Assembly (NCBI GenBank): GCA_037974665.1
Contig: CM075775.1
Coordinates: 32,555,732-32,619,731 of the forward strand
From: Ehretia macrophylla
Lineage: Eukaryota > Streptophyta > Magnoliopsida > Boraginales > Ehretiaceae
DNA: 64,000 nucleotides
Direction of reading: 5' to 3'
The notes beneath the pieces were generated by a model that was given only the letters and a program-made list of their open reading frames with translations, did no database searches and was not told the origin of the DNA. The stretch's first letter is position 1. Each line of letters opens with the position of its first letter. Positions 1 through 13,600 of the stretch are shown here, piece by piece. Position numbers and translations under genes: made by a program.

Positions 1-2537
1 CACTGGACTCCAGAATAAAACTTTTGGTTGGCGACAGGAGTTCTTCTCTTGTTCATTCTGCACTACTCAGTGTTTGACAGGACAGGAAACAATATATATC
101 ATTTTCACGTGAGGCCTCGTCTAGAAAAGAAGCAAGATATCGAAAAGTGAACGTAAGTAGCGTGGAATACGTCTGTTTCTAGCGTGTGAAGCTAATTTGT
201 TGATGGGGTCCATTTAATAGAGATAGACATTGAAAACATTAAAAGTTTTCAAGTCTTTTCCTTACAAGAAATGCTAAGATAACACTCATAGAAAATGTGC
301 ATTCAACAGACGTGCACTAGCTATGAGGGTAGCTTCTTATCCAATAAGTTTAATGAATACAAGAAACAATTTCCCAACTATGCATCTTTCCTTTCGCCTT
401 GGTTACTTTCTTCGGATCAGGTTGTAGGAAAATTCTTCCATCTGCAAACGGGACCCACCCCAAAATGAGAGTCGTACAAGGCGTATTCAAAATTTATACT
501 TAGTAGGAGTTGAAATCATACTATTTAATACTTGTATGTGAATAATTTTTTCTAATGGAGGTTAAATTGATGTTTCAGCCTATAATTATTTTAAAAATAC
601 ACATATTTTCAAAAAAATACAATTTTAGTTCACTCTTTAATACTTTCACTCTCGATTTCAATGTTTGGCTATAGTCCCCATTGACCCAAGTATAATTATG
701 CCCTTGGAGTCGTATATCGAGTAGTGTCGGATTAAAATTATATCCCACGCTATAATTTTGTACCATTTTTGAAATGGAGATGGCTTTGTCTACCCGGATC
801 ATTATCTTCTTTGAACTGATATCTTATTCTAACATTTTAACTTGTACCTCAGTTATTTAATTTATCTATCAAAAACACTTTCCTTCCATTTTTATAGTTT
901 AAATTTTAAATAAATAGTTGAGACGTAATGTTAATTAGAATGTTACAACAAAGTATTAGTAAGAAGAAGATCCTAATCTGTTTACAGGATTCTATCATTT
1001 TTCTTCATAAAAATTTTGGACTAGTTAAAGTTGAGTTTTGTTTCAAAGTTCAAGTCCTAAGTCCATGCTAAATACAAGCATAATTCAGTCCAATGAGAAT
1101 AGGATAGTTAGAATGAGTTTCCAATAAATAAAATTTTCTAGCTTGTCAATAATTGTTAGAGGGCCACACTTCATGGAGGGTGTGCGTGTGGGTGTGGATA
1201 GTGAAAATGAGAGGAAATAGGATTTTCTACATTGTACATAATTGTCATAGGGCCCCACTCTATGGAGGGTGTGGGTCAAAGAGGGTTTTCTACATTTTTT
1301 TATCGGTCCAAATTATTTAACTATGCGATAAATTTTTTCATGTTTTTGTAGAAAAGGTCGATTGAATTAATGAGTCTTTAGATTTTTTCGAATATAAAGT
1401 CATGTGAACGATGGTTTAATTTTTTTTTTGTGCATTGTAGCCATTATTTGGGAAACAATGAATCTTTCCAATTTTGAATCGTGAATGCAAATAGCGGATC
1501 GAATCAAGTTAAAATATTGTGTTGTTTCTTTTGCGTTTTTTGTGTGTGGCTCAACCCAACAGTTAGGCATCATATTGTTCTTACTTTTATCTCAACTCCC
1601 AATTTGAGGATTCACAGTTTCTTTCTTTAATTTTCGTTGTAAACTATGCAGGCTAGTTATGAGATACCACAAGCAGTTTGGTCTAAAAATGATTTTGATT
1701 TATAAGACTGCCCCGAAGATGATCTTATTATTAATGAACGAAAAAGTCTTTCATCAATTCGGATTAATATCTGTCCGTGAGAGAGAAAGTAAATCTCACA
1801 TATTTGTGGGACTCACTCCATTTGAGATAATCAATATCCGTTCGAACTGATTGAACAACAACCCTCAATGAAACTATATATAGTAATAACAATCAATCAA
1901 AAAGTTATCGGTACACGTTGCACTCAAAAGAAAAAGACAAGCCATTGGTGGTGAATTAATAATACTACGTCAAGATATAATAATGTTACAAGCAACTGGA
2001 GTTATAAAGTCGAACTGATTGAATAACAACGTTCAATTAAGTTATAGTAACAGCATAGTCATAGTCTTTCCTAGATGGTCGATAGTATCACTCGTGCATC
2101 TGAAGATCGGAGATAAATATAGGCTTCTATCTATGCATAATTTCTTTTTCATATAATCGAAGTTCAATATGAATCCAAATGTAACAAAGTCAAATCCAGC
2201 TTAATTTTATTCTTTTGGGGTTGATTTTACAAATTATTTCACAAACTCTACATGTCAATAAATTAAAGTAAGAATTTGCCTCTAAAAGTTGGAGAGAGTG
2301 GTCAAGTAATAACTTATTGTGCTCTAAAGTTTCAAGTATAGATTTACGTTCTCTCATTACAAATATTGTCTAACACTTGATTAACTTGAAACATGTGTTG
2401 GAGCACATCGTTGCACAATGAGATTAATAATTTTAAGGTGAATTTAATGTGATACTGTTTGAGAAAAGTTACTCGTCATTAGAATAAATAAATAAGGTAA
2501 GAATGAATTAGTTGAACCCATAATTTCGTTAATTAAA
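1..2537. other. intergenic, no gene seen
   Basis: AT-rich sequence in which all open frames are short and lack recognisable motifs. The only internal structure noted is the direct repeat at 1133-1277. No exon, RNA gene or transposon end could be supported. Confidence 0.6.
1133..1277. repeat. imperfect direct repeat
   Basis: Two copies about 90 bp apart (from about 1133 and about 1223) share the core TTTTCTA..TTGT.(A)ATAATTGT...AGGGCC.CACT..ATGGAGGGTGTG. The copies have diverged. No coding or transposon function is evident. Confidence 0.6.
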
Positions 2538-2940
2538 GAGAAAAAATTGCACAAATGGTCTCTATTGTTTCTCTAAAATTTTAAATTCGTCCCTATTGTT
2601 TAAAATTAGTCAATTTAACCCCTATTGCTTCCCAAAAATTTCAAATTCATCTCTATTGTTCAAAATTAGCCAATGTAATCCTTATTATTTAAAAAAAAAT
2701 TAATTTAGTCATAATTTTTTTTAAAAATATATTGATGACTAATTTGAATATTATATGAAAATAATAGAGAAAAAATTAAAATTTTATGGAAAACATTAGG
2801 GACTAAATTGACTAATTTGAACAATAAGAACGAATTTGAAATTTTTTAAAAAATAATATAGTCTAAATTGACAAATTTGAAACAATAAAGACGAATTTAA
2901 AATTTTAGAAAAATAATAAGAATATTTGTGCCATTTTCCA
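2538..2940. mobile_element. foldback element with long inverted arms
   Basis: The left end (2538-2600) and the reverse complement of the right end (2885-2940) match over about 50 bases, sharing TTGCACAAAT/TGGCACAAAT and TCTAAAATTTTAAATTCGTC. Inside each arm a short unit (CTATTGTTT..AAATT..AAATTCGTC) recurs two or three times, so the arms are themselves repetitive. There is no coding sequence. This is the structure of a non-autonomous inverted-repeat (MITE or foldback) transposon. The superfamily is not assignable because no convincing target duplication was found. Confidence 0.7.
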
Positions 2941-3681
2941 CTATTTAAAAGTTGAAATATGTGTACGTTGATAGGCGCAACTATGGGTGCTATAGAAATA
3001 GTTTTACCAATTCCTTGACAAAAATGAAACCATACAGAATATACAAATGCTTGACCAAAAACAAAAAAAAGAATATACAAATGGATATCTCAAGTATAAC
3101 CTTCTTGATAGAGACATAAGAGCATGAGTCATGACAAGATTCGCATAATCTTGCTCCAAAGATGTATCAAGTTGGCTTTGGATCCTTTATTTATTCTCTG
3201 ATTTACTAGATAAAGTGTATTATTAGGTATGAGATTTGGTCTTTTTAGATATCAACTATTTATTTTTAATTTTTAATTTTGAAAAAAGTAATTAAAATAA
3301 ATTTCAAATGAATTATTGAGATTTAAAAAGACTAAATCTGATAACACGTAATACACCTAATCTAGTGGATGAGAAAATAAGTAGAGGATGAATCATTTTT
3401 GTCAATTGTTTTACCTATTCAAATCTTTATCAACAGCCATCTAATCCAACTACCTACCACTATAAACACAAAAGAAGTTAAAGTTGATATGTCTTAAAGT
3501 TGATATGTCTCTGTTAAGTAAAATTGCAAGGAAAAGACTAAGCAATTCTATTTTACCTTATCATAAAATATATCTTCTTATTTATGCTTAATATTGTTAA
3601 ATTTATTGAACTAATGTTATTAAGAAAACAAAGGATAGTTTTTTTTTTGCTAATTTAACAAGTGATTTCTATTAAGCACAA
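2941..3681. other. intergenic, nothing recognised
   Basis: AT-rich spacer between the foldback element and the LINE remnant. It ends in an oligo-T run near 3642-3652 followed by GCTAATTT, which resembles the reverse complement of a LINE tail, but no flanking duplication was found. Confidence 0.5.
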
Positions 3682-4636
3682 TTGTTTTGTTTACATAAAA
3701 AAAGCTGGGAAAAAATAAAGATGGCACCAAACCAAACTTTCTACAAGATTGGTAGAGGTCATCCCCTTGGCATTCTCTCTGATGTGTTTGGCAATGAAGC
3801 AATTTTGGATACTGGAATTTCTTTATTCGCCGAAGTGGCAGAGTTTATTGATAATGATTACTGGTGTTGGCCCTCTAATCATTGGATTTTTTGAGAAATT
3901 GCTCGCAATATTGGATTGCTGCATCCGAATTGTACTAGGCCTGATGAGTGCATTTGGCTTGGTGATCCTCGTGGTTTTTCAACTTATTCAGCATGGGATA
4001 TTCTTAGACCCAGATTAGCACCAATTAACTGGGACCATGCTGTTTGGTTTAAGTATGCTATCCCCAAGCATGCTTTTCGGCTTTGGCTCTTTTGGCATGA
4101 TAGGAATCCAACGAAGAATAGGATAATTGCATGGGGTCTCTAAATTGATCCATTGTATTTGTTTTGTAGGCATTGCATTGAATGTCGAGAGCACTTGTTT
4201 TTTGATTGTGGATTTAGTCGTGGAATTTGGAAGGAGGGTATGAAATGGTCCAAAGCTCCTTTCTCATTTCATAGTTGAGATCAAACTACTAGTTGGATTT
4301 TGAATCATTGTGATAATAGTTCCTTGCAAGCTGTTGTTATTCTACTATTGTTGGGAGCAGTTGTGTATCACATTTGGGACGAGAGGAATAGAAGACTGCA
4401 CCAAGGAGAAATGGTTATTGAAGATCAGTTACTTCAATGTATTTGTTATGATATTAGAAATAGACTTTACATTTGTAAAAAGTTTTAAAATACTACATTG
4501 AACAGATCCATCTGTAGGAGCTGGAATGTAGATAGAAGTATCTTACGATAGATGAATCTGCTTTTTTGCTACTTGTACATCTGGTTTTTTCTTTCATTCT
4601 AATGAAAACAGTTGCTTACCTTAGCCAAAAAAAAAA
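3682..4636 (+). pseudogene. LINE (non-LTR retrotransposon) ORF2 3' end, broken
   Basis: A single frame from 3682 to about 4488 reads as the C-terminal part of a plant L1-type LINE polyprotein. It includes the region before the zinc-binding reverse-transcriptase domain (DECIWLGDPRGFSTYSAWD), then KYAIPKHAFRLWL, then a zinc-knuckle segment with CRHC...CREHLFFDCGFSRGIW, and finally YHIWDERNRR. The frame is interrupted by in-frame stops near 3891 (a TGA where the family has Trp), 4141 and 4276, so it is not functional. An A-run at 4627-4636, preceded by TTAGCC, looks like the original 3' tail. The element is 5'-truncated, which is usual for LINEs. No target-site duplication was identified. Confidence 0.85.
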
Positions 4637-7600
4637 TCAGAAATTACAAAGGTGGAGGCCATCAAGGTTCTTCTGTGAATGCTAATGTTCCTTTCGCTTT
4701 AGAGATGATAAATAGAAGCCGTAAAGAAAACTTTGAGAACAAGTGAATAAGTTGATTTGATTTACTAGCTATAAGCATCCATTCCAAAATCTCCTCCCAA
4801 TCACAAGATTACTTACTGAATTTTGTAAGCACCAATCTTTTGGTATAATAGTAATGTTACTCGTTGTGTATGCAAGAAGTTATAAACTCGAATCTTACTG
4901 ATTACATTTTTCATATATATTGTCTGACCTTAAACTTCCCTTGAATCCAAAAAAATTAGTCTTGTCTCAACCATCATACCGCGCATACACAAGTAGTTAA
5001 GCTTGCATACCCCATATAAGGATAGGAGTTACCAATATGTCACTCATTGCCCTATTGATTGGCTGTTTTCGGTATTCCGGCCCACCTTTCCCTCCTCCCT
5101 CTTTTTTTTTCCTTTCGCTTGCTTTTTGTTGCTTTTTTTTATTTTAATTTTTTAGGTCTAGGTTTGTTTCTTTGGGCCTTCGGCTGTGGGCTCCCGATTG
5201 GCTACACTTTTTCTCTTCGAGCTAGATTTGTGCGGCTTCATTGTTTCGGGCCGCAACTGTTTTCGTGGCCTGCTTTCACTGTTGAATTTGGATAATCAAT
5301 TTTAGGGTTTCTGATCTTTGGGCCTTGATATTTAGTTTGTCTAGACTTAGCCCAGTTTCTCTTGGTTTGCTTTGGACTTGTCCCTTATATCTATTTCTTG
5401 GGCCTACTGTTTGTATTAAGTTTGTTGTTAATCTAAATTATCAGTTTGGCAAATAAAAAATGTCAGAAACTTGTATTGATTGAAAGAGAAACTCTGCAAA
5501 TGGGAAATGGATAGACTCATCCAGTAATAATAAAATGATGTGATAATTCATAACAGTTGAATCTCACTCATAACACTATGATATTATAAGAGAATCCTTA
5601 CTCCTGCAAATGTTGAATCTATATAAAATTGATAATTCGTCATTGATGGTAATGCAATTTCAATAATCTGATATCAAGGAATTAGTGATTTTCTTTCTAC
5701 TTCTTTACAACCTTACCAAGCAACGCTAAGAAACCTCCCTATTTGTCTATTTTCAGTCATTTCGACCTCTACCTATGCTGACCTACTTAGTGGAAAAAAA
5801 CTTGGTTTGATTTGATTTAATTTTGACTTTTACGTATCCTTTCAACCATCAACTGAATATGGTGGTATTGGCAACTTTCTTTATATGGACGTTGAACTTG
5901 CATATTCTACCGCATACAAATAACTCCCGGAATCCACATATCACCAAAACAGAGCCGATCGTTATAACGTTATACTGGAGTCCAAATGCTAACAGCATAT
6001 CATTGTCTGAAATCTTTATGATTCAAAACAGAAAAGAAACTAAAGTAGAAAGAAAGCACAGCTGTCGCTGAGTGCAAAATAAAATCTATATTAGAAGAGT
6101 CTCGTATGGAATTTCAAGTTTCATTTCCTTACCCAGCATTTGGTTGCTAAACATTTCCCTAGTTGCAGAAAGGGCCATGAATAGCCCCAGGGACTGGCAT
6201 TTGTTCATGAAGGCACATTTCCAGCTCTGACGGCATCAATTTTGACGGGTGTTTTGAAGTTTCCCTCACCAATGTGAATGAGCAACATACGTATCTACAT
6301 AGTGCTATAGTCGACACGTTAAGTATCCCGCCTGGGGTAATTCAGAAACCCAAGGACTCAATCATATGGAGAAAAAAGTCACTAACCCTCTCGGATTAAC
6401 TTCTTATTGATGTATTTCCTAACTTTACTCCAGCAGCTCAGAATCAAGATTTTTCCTGCTCAATCAACAACACACAAGCATCAAACTAACTACCACAGAT
6501 GTATTCATCTTGAAGAGGGATGGGAATCAGTTGTTACATTACCCTGTGAAACTATAATAATATTACATAACAAAGACGTGGTTAAGGAATATAATCAAAC
6601 TCTTGAATTCAATCTTCATATGCAGAAAGGACCGCCCAGACCCTGTTTCGACAAGGTAGGGAAGGCACGAAAAGATAACAGAACACCAGATTTAGACACA
6701 GCTTTTCCTAACAAGTACTACATATAAAACCTTGCCCTCAGACACCTAAATGCTTAGGAATTACACACCAAACGCCCGGTGCTTTCTCTCATTCCTTTTC
6801 ACAAGTGCCCTCTACGAGTTCGTGCAACCTACAAAACACATGAAAAAAGGTGAAGATTCATGCAAACATAATTCTTGAGTTTTAAATTGAAACTTGTGCC
6901 GATCATTATATGCCTTTGGTAAGTTCTGAGTAGCTTACGAGAATTAAACCTTATTCTCATCATTTTACAGTATGAACTACAACTACATTCAATATGTTGC
7001 AGTGCATTTAAATGTTTATCTCAGTCATGAAACACTTTTACAAAAAATACGAGCAAATTAAAGTAATGTTCACTCATACTGAAATGGACATCCTAAATTA
7101 AAATGTAGCACTGACCGTGCCTTATGGGTATGAAGGCACATAATAAACATGTGAACCCCCCAAGGCAAAAGAGAGGGATTGCCACAACCACAAGCACACT
7201 AGTATAGAAAATATTTTTTGTAGTAACTTTGTCATCTCAGTTATATGCTTTCCATTAGAATGTGAATTCCATTTCAATATGTGTCTGTTTGTGTGTGCGC
7301 CATACATTAAGATTGATATAACCACATGCACCACGCAAGACACGTAAACAGTAGTAATGAATAGGAACAGGCAAAGCGAAGAAACAACGTGATCTTTATC
7401 ATAAACTCCATTTAAAATGTACTTTTTCTAAAGAAGGCATGCATCATTTCAACACGGTACAGTATTTCCAGGTAAAGTGTAACAAGAAAACTTAAATCCA
7501 AGTGGAAACAACCATTAGAAACAAAAAGACATCAATGTTCCTTTCCCTTTAACATATTCTCTGATAGTGGAGTTAATAGGACTTCAACAACAAAATTTCT

Positions 7601-8384
7601 TCCAAAGAATGAAGAGACAACTAATCTGAGCTTACTTGCGGACCTCATTCTTTGATTCTTACCATGTATAAAATGAGACTTATGAAAGAAATCATACGAA
7701 AGGAAATGTAGTATATATTAAAGACGTTTTGCCCACAATATAGGTCGACGACCTATTAGGCAGGAAATCTAAGTGCACTACTAAGAAATGGCTACTTGTG
7801 GTGTCATCGTGAACAATACTAGATATTAGCATGAGCATCAATAAATATTGAAATTAGAAGATGATGCCAAGGTATGATAAACTTTTCACAAAGTATCACA
7901 ACGATCTACTTTCTTGATAGGGAACACAACAACTAGGACCCCAAAGGGGAGGGCACTGTCTAAGAAAGAAAAACTGCATGGAATGCTCGAGATGTATAGA
8001 GGTGCAACAATTGATTGTTTAGCCATTTATGTTTTATATTTGCAAAGAATGATATCTAATATTTAAGATTACAAGATATGAAGTATTCACCATCAACCAA
8101 AGATCATTATCCATTTCTAGGATCAAAACCACAGCTAGTCACCATCATTCAAAAACCATTAACTGTAGTAGGGCTTTAAACTTAGTAAATCAAAACACAA
8201 TATGTGGAATGTAAGTTCAACAAGAGTAGGGGGAGGATGATGAAAAGGAAAACTTTTAATACCTGAGTTCTATGGTCCAACAGGATAGAGAGATTAATGT
8301 TGATGTCAGCCTCAGAATTAAAATGTGGTAGACAGTGTGGAGAGTGCGTCATTAGTCTTGTGAGATTAGAAAGTATCATTTTTG
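4637..8384. other. intergenic, mostly unrecognised
   Basis: No gene can be supported. A pyrimidine- and GGGCC-rich stretch at about 5059-5460, ending TTTGGCAAATAAAAAA, resembles a plant LINE 3' untranslated region, but coding evidence is lacking. On the - strand near 6800-6835 an acceptor-like ...TTTTGTAG precedes a short open frame. It could be the last exon of a - strand transcript, but no partner exon was found. Confidence 0.45.
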
Positions 8385-8760
8385 TCAAGAGTCATCTCCT
8401 CCATTAGTTGCATATATCCAAGATCTCGTCTGTCTTTATCTCTTAGGTGTTTCTCCACTTTGCTTACGGCGTATAACCTCCATGCCTTTGTACCTTCTAC
8501 ATGTGCCTCTACCAATCGTCTCCTAACATGCCCAAATCATCTCAAATAACTCATCTTATCCTCAATCGGGGCCATTCCCATTTTTTCTCCACTTGTATCT
8601 AATCTTGTCCTTCTTAATATTGTTGAGCATCATCTCAATATTCTCATCTCAACCATTGACATTTTTTGAACATTTTGGTACTTTATCGCTCAACACTCCA
8701 AACCATACAGAAAAGTTGGTCTTCTATCTTGTAATACTTTTCTTTTAACTTAATTCCACA
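8385..8760 (-). pseudogene. RTE-type LINE reverse transcriptase C-terminus, degraded
   Basis: The reverse complement reads through the highly conserved tail of plant RTE-clade retrotransposons: LYGLEC(stop)A, VQKMSMVEMRILR(stop), EKMGMAPIEDKMSYLR(stop)FGHVRRR, then WRLYAVSKVEKHLRDKDRRDL and MEEMTLD. Three positions that are Trp in the family are TGA here. The rest of the frame is largely intact. Only the C-terminal part is present, so this is a dead, truncated copy. Confidence 0.85.
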
Positions 8761-10506
8761 TATGCAGCAACAACAAAGGAATCAAAGGAAAATTTGGTGA
8801 ATATTTAAAGGTAAAAAGATCAAGAAACTAATAACCAATGTTGAATCCTCAACCATCCGCAAGAACTTTTACTACAGCACTTATAACGTCTACTCGGATG
8901 ATTCACAAAGTGACACAGCAGCTCTTAGCAAACATGCAATCGAATTGGAAACAGCAAAGGTACTGATTATATAACATAGAATATCCTAGGTTACTACATG
9001 CATGAAAAGAGTGATCACTGACTATAGATATATTTGCTATAATTTATTGACTTATCCTTTTGACAAAATATAGACAAAAGATTTACTCAAAAGAAAATAT
9101 CAATAAGTTCTCATAGGTAAGATAAACTTAACAATCAACAATTGCAGGTCCACAAATTTAAACTAAATGTTTGGTAGAGATTAGGATTTTAATTGACTGC
9201 TATAATCAAACTTTTAGTAGATAAAGTTACAACTTATAAGTGATCATGACCAGTGAATCTTCAAAGTTCATTTCATTCCTTGATTGTAGACATTCTGTTA
9301 ATACCTTGTCTGGAAAGTCATAGGTCATCTTGACCAGTTAATATCTATAAAGTTCATTTTATTCCAAGATTCTTAATATTCTATTGGTACCACGAATGAA
9401 AAGCAATAGCCACAAAACTTAGCAATCATATCAATTTTCACCCAGAGAAATGGTAATGCCTACTGAAGTACCAACACGGTGTATTCTCTGCCAATAAATA
9501 CTGACCTATTGTAAATGAGAACTTCAAGTACACTATACATCCAGTTTTACAGACCAACCCAGTCTATTACCATATACAATATCAGCGAACAAAGCTCGGA
9601 ATAAACTAACTGTTACCAAACTTTCCCTCTTTATCCTGACAGAAGAGATAGAATAAGACAAAATCTTATATATGTGTTGATGGCGTCCACCGTCTCATTA
9701 TGTGTCAATAGTGATGTGAAACAGCTAATTTATTCATGCAGAAGTTGACATTTTAGATGACGTATTAAGAGTTTGATGCCGATATCAAACCTGGATGCAC
9801 GCAAAACATGTTGCATTGCCATGTTCACATGATTCCAGAACATGCATGTTCTTTTCCTGGGATACGTGTGCATGAGATCATTTCCTGCAGTCAATTAAAT
9901 GGTTTTTGCCAATTGTAATTTACTCCAAATGTCCTTTTTACATCTTACTATATATTCTGCAGTTTAACACCTATGAATGGAATCAAATTTCTAATATAAA
10001 ATTACAAAGTCTAAACGAAATTGACAGCATTGGTTCCCAAAAAGAGAATCTAAATATGAAAAGAAGATCTTTGATATGTTATGATTTGAAACAATTAGCA
10101 TAGGATGGGGGAACCTGATTGTTTATGCCGAGCACATATAGTGTACTTCATCACAGAATTTTACTACTTAAAATATCAAACAACTAAACTACAAAGTAGT
10201 GTAAGACGCCACCTTCCTGACGCTTCAACAATAGAAAGAACTGAAGCTAAAAAGAATAATAGTTTAATCAGGATGAAGGGAGACAAAATGACCTTGCTCA
10301 ACCATTTGAGTAATAATGAACGTAATCAGACCTATTTGACTTTAAAACTTCAGCTAAATTGTTGGCAAGAAAAGCCAGATTTCCAGCTAGCAACTTGATA
10401 CGTTGCAGTCCCTTTACTTGCATGTAGACCCCGTGTCTCTCAGAAAGAGGAACTTTACTTAAAACAGATTACTTGTTCTTCGAAACTCTTCCACAAAACC
10501 CCAACC
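8761..10506. other. intergenic / upstream region of CSLA gene
   Basis: AT-rich, with no recognisable coding segment. The proximal part must contain the CSLA promoter, but no unambiguous TATA element or transcription start could be fixed by eye. Confidence 0.5.
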
Positions 10507-10617
10507 ATGTCCTCATCTTCACTCTCATCTTGTTCTTCCTTTATCAGCTCATTGCCCCAAACACACAGTGAAGACTTATTGTTCTTCCTTTATCAGCTCA
10601 TTGCCCCAGCCTTCTAA
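10507..10617 (+). CDS. upstream ORF in the CSLA leader, 36 codons
   Basis: An ATG at 10507 opens a 36-residue Ser/Leu-rich frame that stops at TAA 10615-10617, 59 bases before the CSLA start codon. If the transcript begins upstream, ribosomes would meet this frame first, and it could reduce CSLA translation. The frame spans both copies of a 29-bp direct repeat. Because the copies are 49 bp apart they are read in different frames (FISSLP versus LYQLIAP). No conserved uORF peptide family is recognised, and the transcript start is not known. Confidence 0.35.
   Translation: MSSSSLSSCSSFISSLPQTHSEDLLFFLYQLIAPAF
10531..10608 (+). repeat. 29-bp perfect direct repeat in CSLA 5' leader
   Basis: The segment beginning TGTTCTTCCTTTATCAGCTC occurs at 10531-10559 and again at 10580-10608 without mismatch. 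A third partial match, TTATCAGCT, lies near 10635. It sits directly upstream of the CSLA start codon. Confidence 0.85.
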
Positions 10618-10676
10618 GTGCTCTCTATCTCAGGTTATCAGCTACTTCTTCTCCTTCAGCACACAAGTTGGACACC

Positions 10677-13600
10677 ATGAGAGATATAGTATTTCAAGAG
10701 CCTGAGATGAGGGAGTTTGATCCGACTAGTAGTCTAAGTCGCACTTGGGAGCGAATCCGAGTTCCAATAATTGTGCCTCTACTAAGCATTGCAGTTTATG
10801 TATGTATAGTTATGTCGATTATGCTTTTTGTTGAACGTGTCTATATGGCAATTGTGATAGCATGTGTAAAGTTCTTCAAGAAGAAAAGATACACCAAGTA
10901 CAACCTGGACGACACAAAAAAAGACCTAGAGGAAAACAAAAACCATCCTATGGTGTTGGTTCAGATACCCATGTACAATGAAAAAGAGGTATAACATTCC
11001 CAACATCTTTTCTCTTATTTTTTTTATCATTGGAAAATGTACATAAAACCTTCTATTAACTTGGTGAACTAGAAAGTGAACAACAGCAGACTTATTGTTT
11101 AGAGAAGTGCAAAACCACAAAACATCCCCAACAGTGAATGCACATCCAGACCATTTTCCAGTTTTAGAATAGAGGGCCATAATGCACAAGCAAAATAAAC
11201 AATAAAGGGCCTCACTAAAGACTTTCTCTTTCACATTTAGCAACTAAATCTCACACAGATTTTTCTACTTTAGCATGTCTCTACAGTCTACACACACATA
11301 ACATATCACCTGGCGTGTTTTATTTCAAAAGGAAAGACTCAATTTGTTTTGAAAACATTGACAGTTACCGAGAAAAATTTCTGAGTATGCAAGCATCAAG
11401 TCTGCACAGGCTAAATGACTGTATGTTAAACCATTCAATCTATTGTCTGTGCATGCACACACCAACCCAAAGTTAATAGTATAAGGATCTCCACTCTTAA
11501 CGCAAGCTCTGCATGCTGAATCATCAACAGCAATCACTTGTTTCATTAGTTCTAAAATATTTTTCTTTCTCCCACCACCACCAGGGCCAATTGCAACAAG
11601 AACTTTTTGGCCACGCAGTCACCTTTTCATATGTCAAAGCCATTCATTAATAAGGTTGAAAAGCTATTCTCAGTGGCGACAGTTACTGATATTTTAAGGG
11701 GAAAATTGCTGCCCATCCCATGTTTAGTGGGATAGTATACTTCTACAGATAAACTACTCTTTCATATTTGATATAATAGAGGTCATAAATATAATCGGTT
11801 TGTCAATATTAGCAGCATTTTATTGAGTGTAGAAGGTCACATATCAAGCATGTTACTTTGTATGGCACTCAGTTCGCACTTTGATGATTATCATATAGGA
11901 TACAACTAAGGGTTAGGACAGCAAATAGATCAAAAACAACAATAAGGTAGATAGTCCCCATAGTACCCAATAGAAGTCTTTCCCAGTTCTCCACTCCTGA
12001 TACTTTACCTGCTTTATCAATGAAAATTGCAAACCACATAATGCATACTTGCATCATGATGCATGGAATAGACATGACCATTTAAAGCTTCCATCCACGA
12101 CAGAAGATTGAAGCTATAGAAATGCAAATAGATTACTAATTATTCATCAAATACATCATTAAGGTTGTCTACTTTCATAGCTAAAGGGGTAAGCAATTCA
12201 TGAGGAGTAAGAATAAGATTTTGCTGGAAAGAGGCCAAGAGTGGAGACTTATAATATCTTTCATTGATCATTACACGATATAGTGTTCACCCCTTCCCAA
12301 AAGGAAAAAGTATTCAGTAGAGTGCCTGGCCTATTATGATAGCATAAACACATTGCAGTGAGGGTAAAGTGAACCTGGTCATTAGTCCAGACCTAAATTT
12401 ATGATTATTATTTAAATACAAAGTTTATGTGGGAACAGATGATCCACCGCTTTCCTCTTCTTCAGGTTTACAAGCTCTCAATTGGAGCAGCATGTGGGCT
12501 CTCATGGCCATCAGATCGACTGATTGTGCAGGTTCTTGATGACTCCACCAATGAAGTCCTAAGGGTACCTTTTCTTAACTAGTACCAAAACTCAGATGAA
12601 AATTTTAATCAAACTATGAGAATTTGCCATAATTTGAAGAAATATGCCTAGGCATTGGTGGAGTTAGAATGCCAAAAGTGGATAGAGAAAGGGGTGATTG
12701 TGAAGTATGAGACAAGGAACAACAGGAATGGTTACAAAGCTGGTGCTCTTCGGGAAGGTTTAAAGCAGCCTTATGTTGACGATTGCGAATATGTTGTAAT
12801 CTTTGATGCAGACTTCCAGCCTGAAGAAGACTTTCTCGAGAGAACTGTTCCTTATCTTCTCGATAACCCAGAGCTGGCTTTGGTTCAAGCCAGATGGAAA
12901 TTTGGTAAGGACTATCACAGGATTACTCTCATGTAACACAGCACAACTAGGGTATTGTTAAAACATAGAAGTTAGGGCAAATGGTAGCAGTCGGACGAAC
13001 AAATGAAATGGCTGAAATTAATTAATCCAATTAGGGCCTCCCAAGTGCAGATGGCATCAATGATAGAAACAGACATGAAAGGAACACAAAACCTTTAATT
13101 CATCTAGGATTTCACTTAAAATTTTACCTTGAATTCTATTTATGTAGTGAATGCGGATGAATGTTTAATGACTCGGCTTCAAGAGATGTCATTAGACTAC
13201 CACTTCGGTGTGGAGCAAGAAGTGGGCTCATCAACATGCTCTTTCTTCGGATTCAACGGTAAACTAATACTACTATTTCCCTCTACGAATCCATGCTGAA
13301 CTGCAACTAGTAACCAATAGGAGCTATTACAAGAAATACTTTTCAATGAATTATAGGTACTGCTGGAGTATGGCGGATTCGAGCATTGAATGATGCTGGT
13401 GGATGGAAAGATAGGACGACTGTAGAGGACATGGACCTTGCAGTCAGGGCTAGCCTTAGGGGTTGGAAATTTGTTTTTGTCGGCGATTTATCAGTGAGTC
13501 TGAGATATGATTAAGGTTGCATTATATATACTTAACGTTTTAAAGTTCTAGCAAAAAACACATTATGATATCTCCTCAGGTGAAAAATGAACTTCCCAGC

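Noticed and set aside
6407..6727. 106-codon + strand frame
   Set aside because: Begins at a non-ATG codon in AT-rich DNA and the product resembles no family.
6770..6840. Possible last exon of a - strand gene (TTTTGTAG followed by a short frame ending TGA)
   Set aside because: No upstream partner exon with matching phase or a recognisable protein was found across 6840-10000.
11869..12081. - strand frame in CSLA intron 1
   Set aside because: Lies wholly in an intron, opposite to the gene, with no family resemblance.
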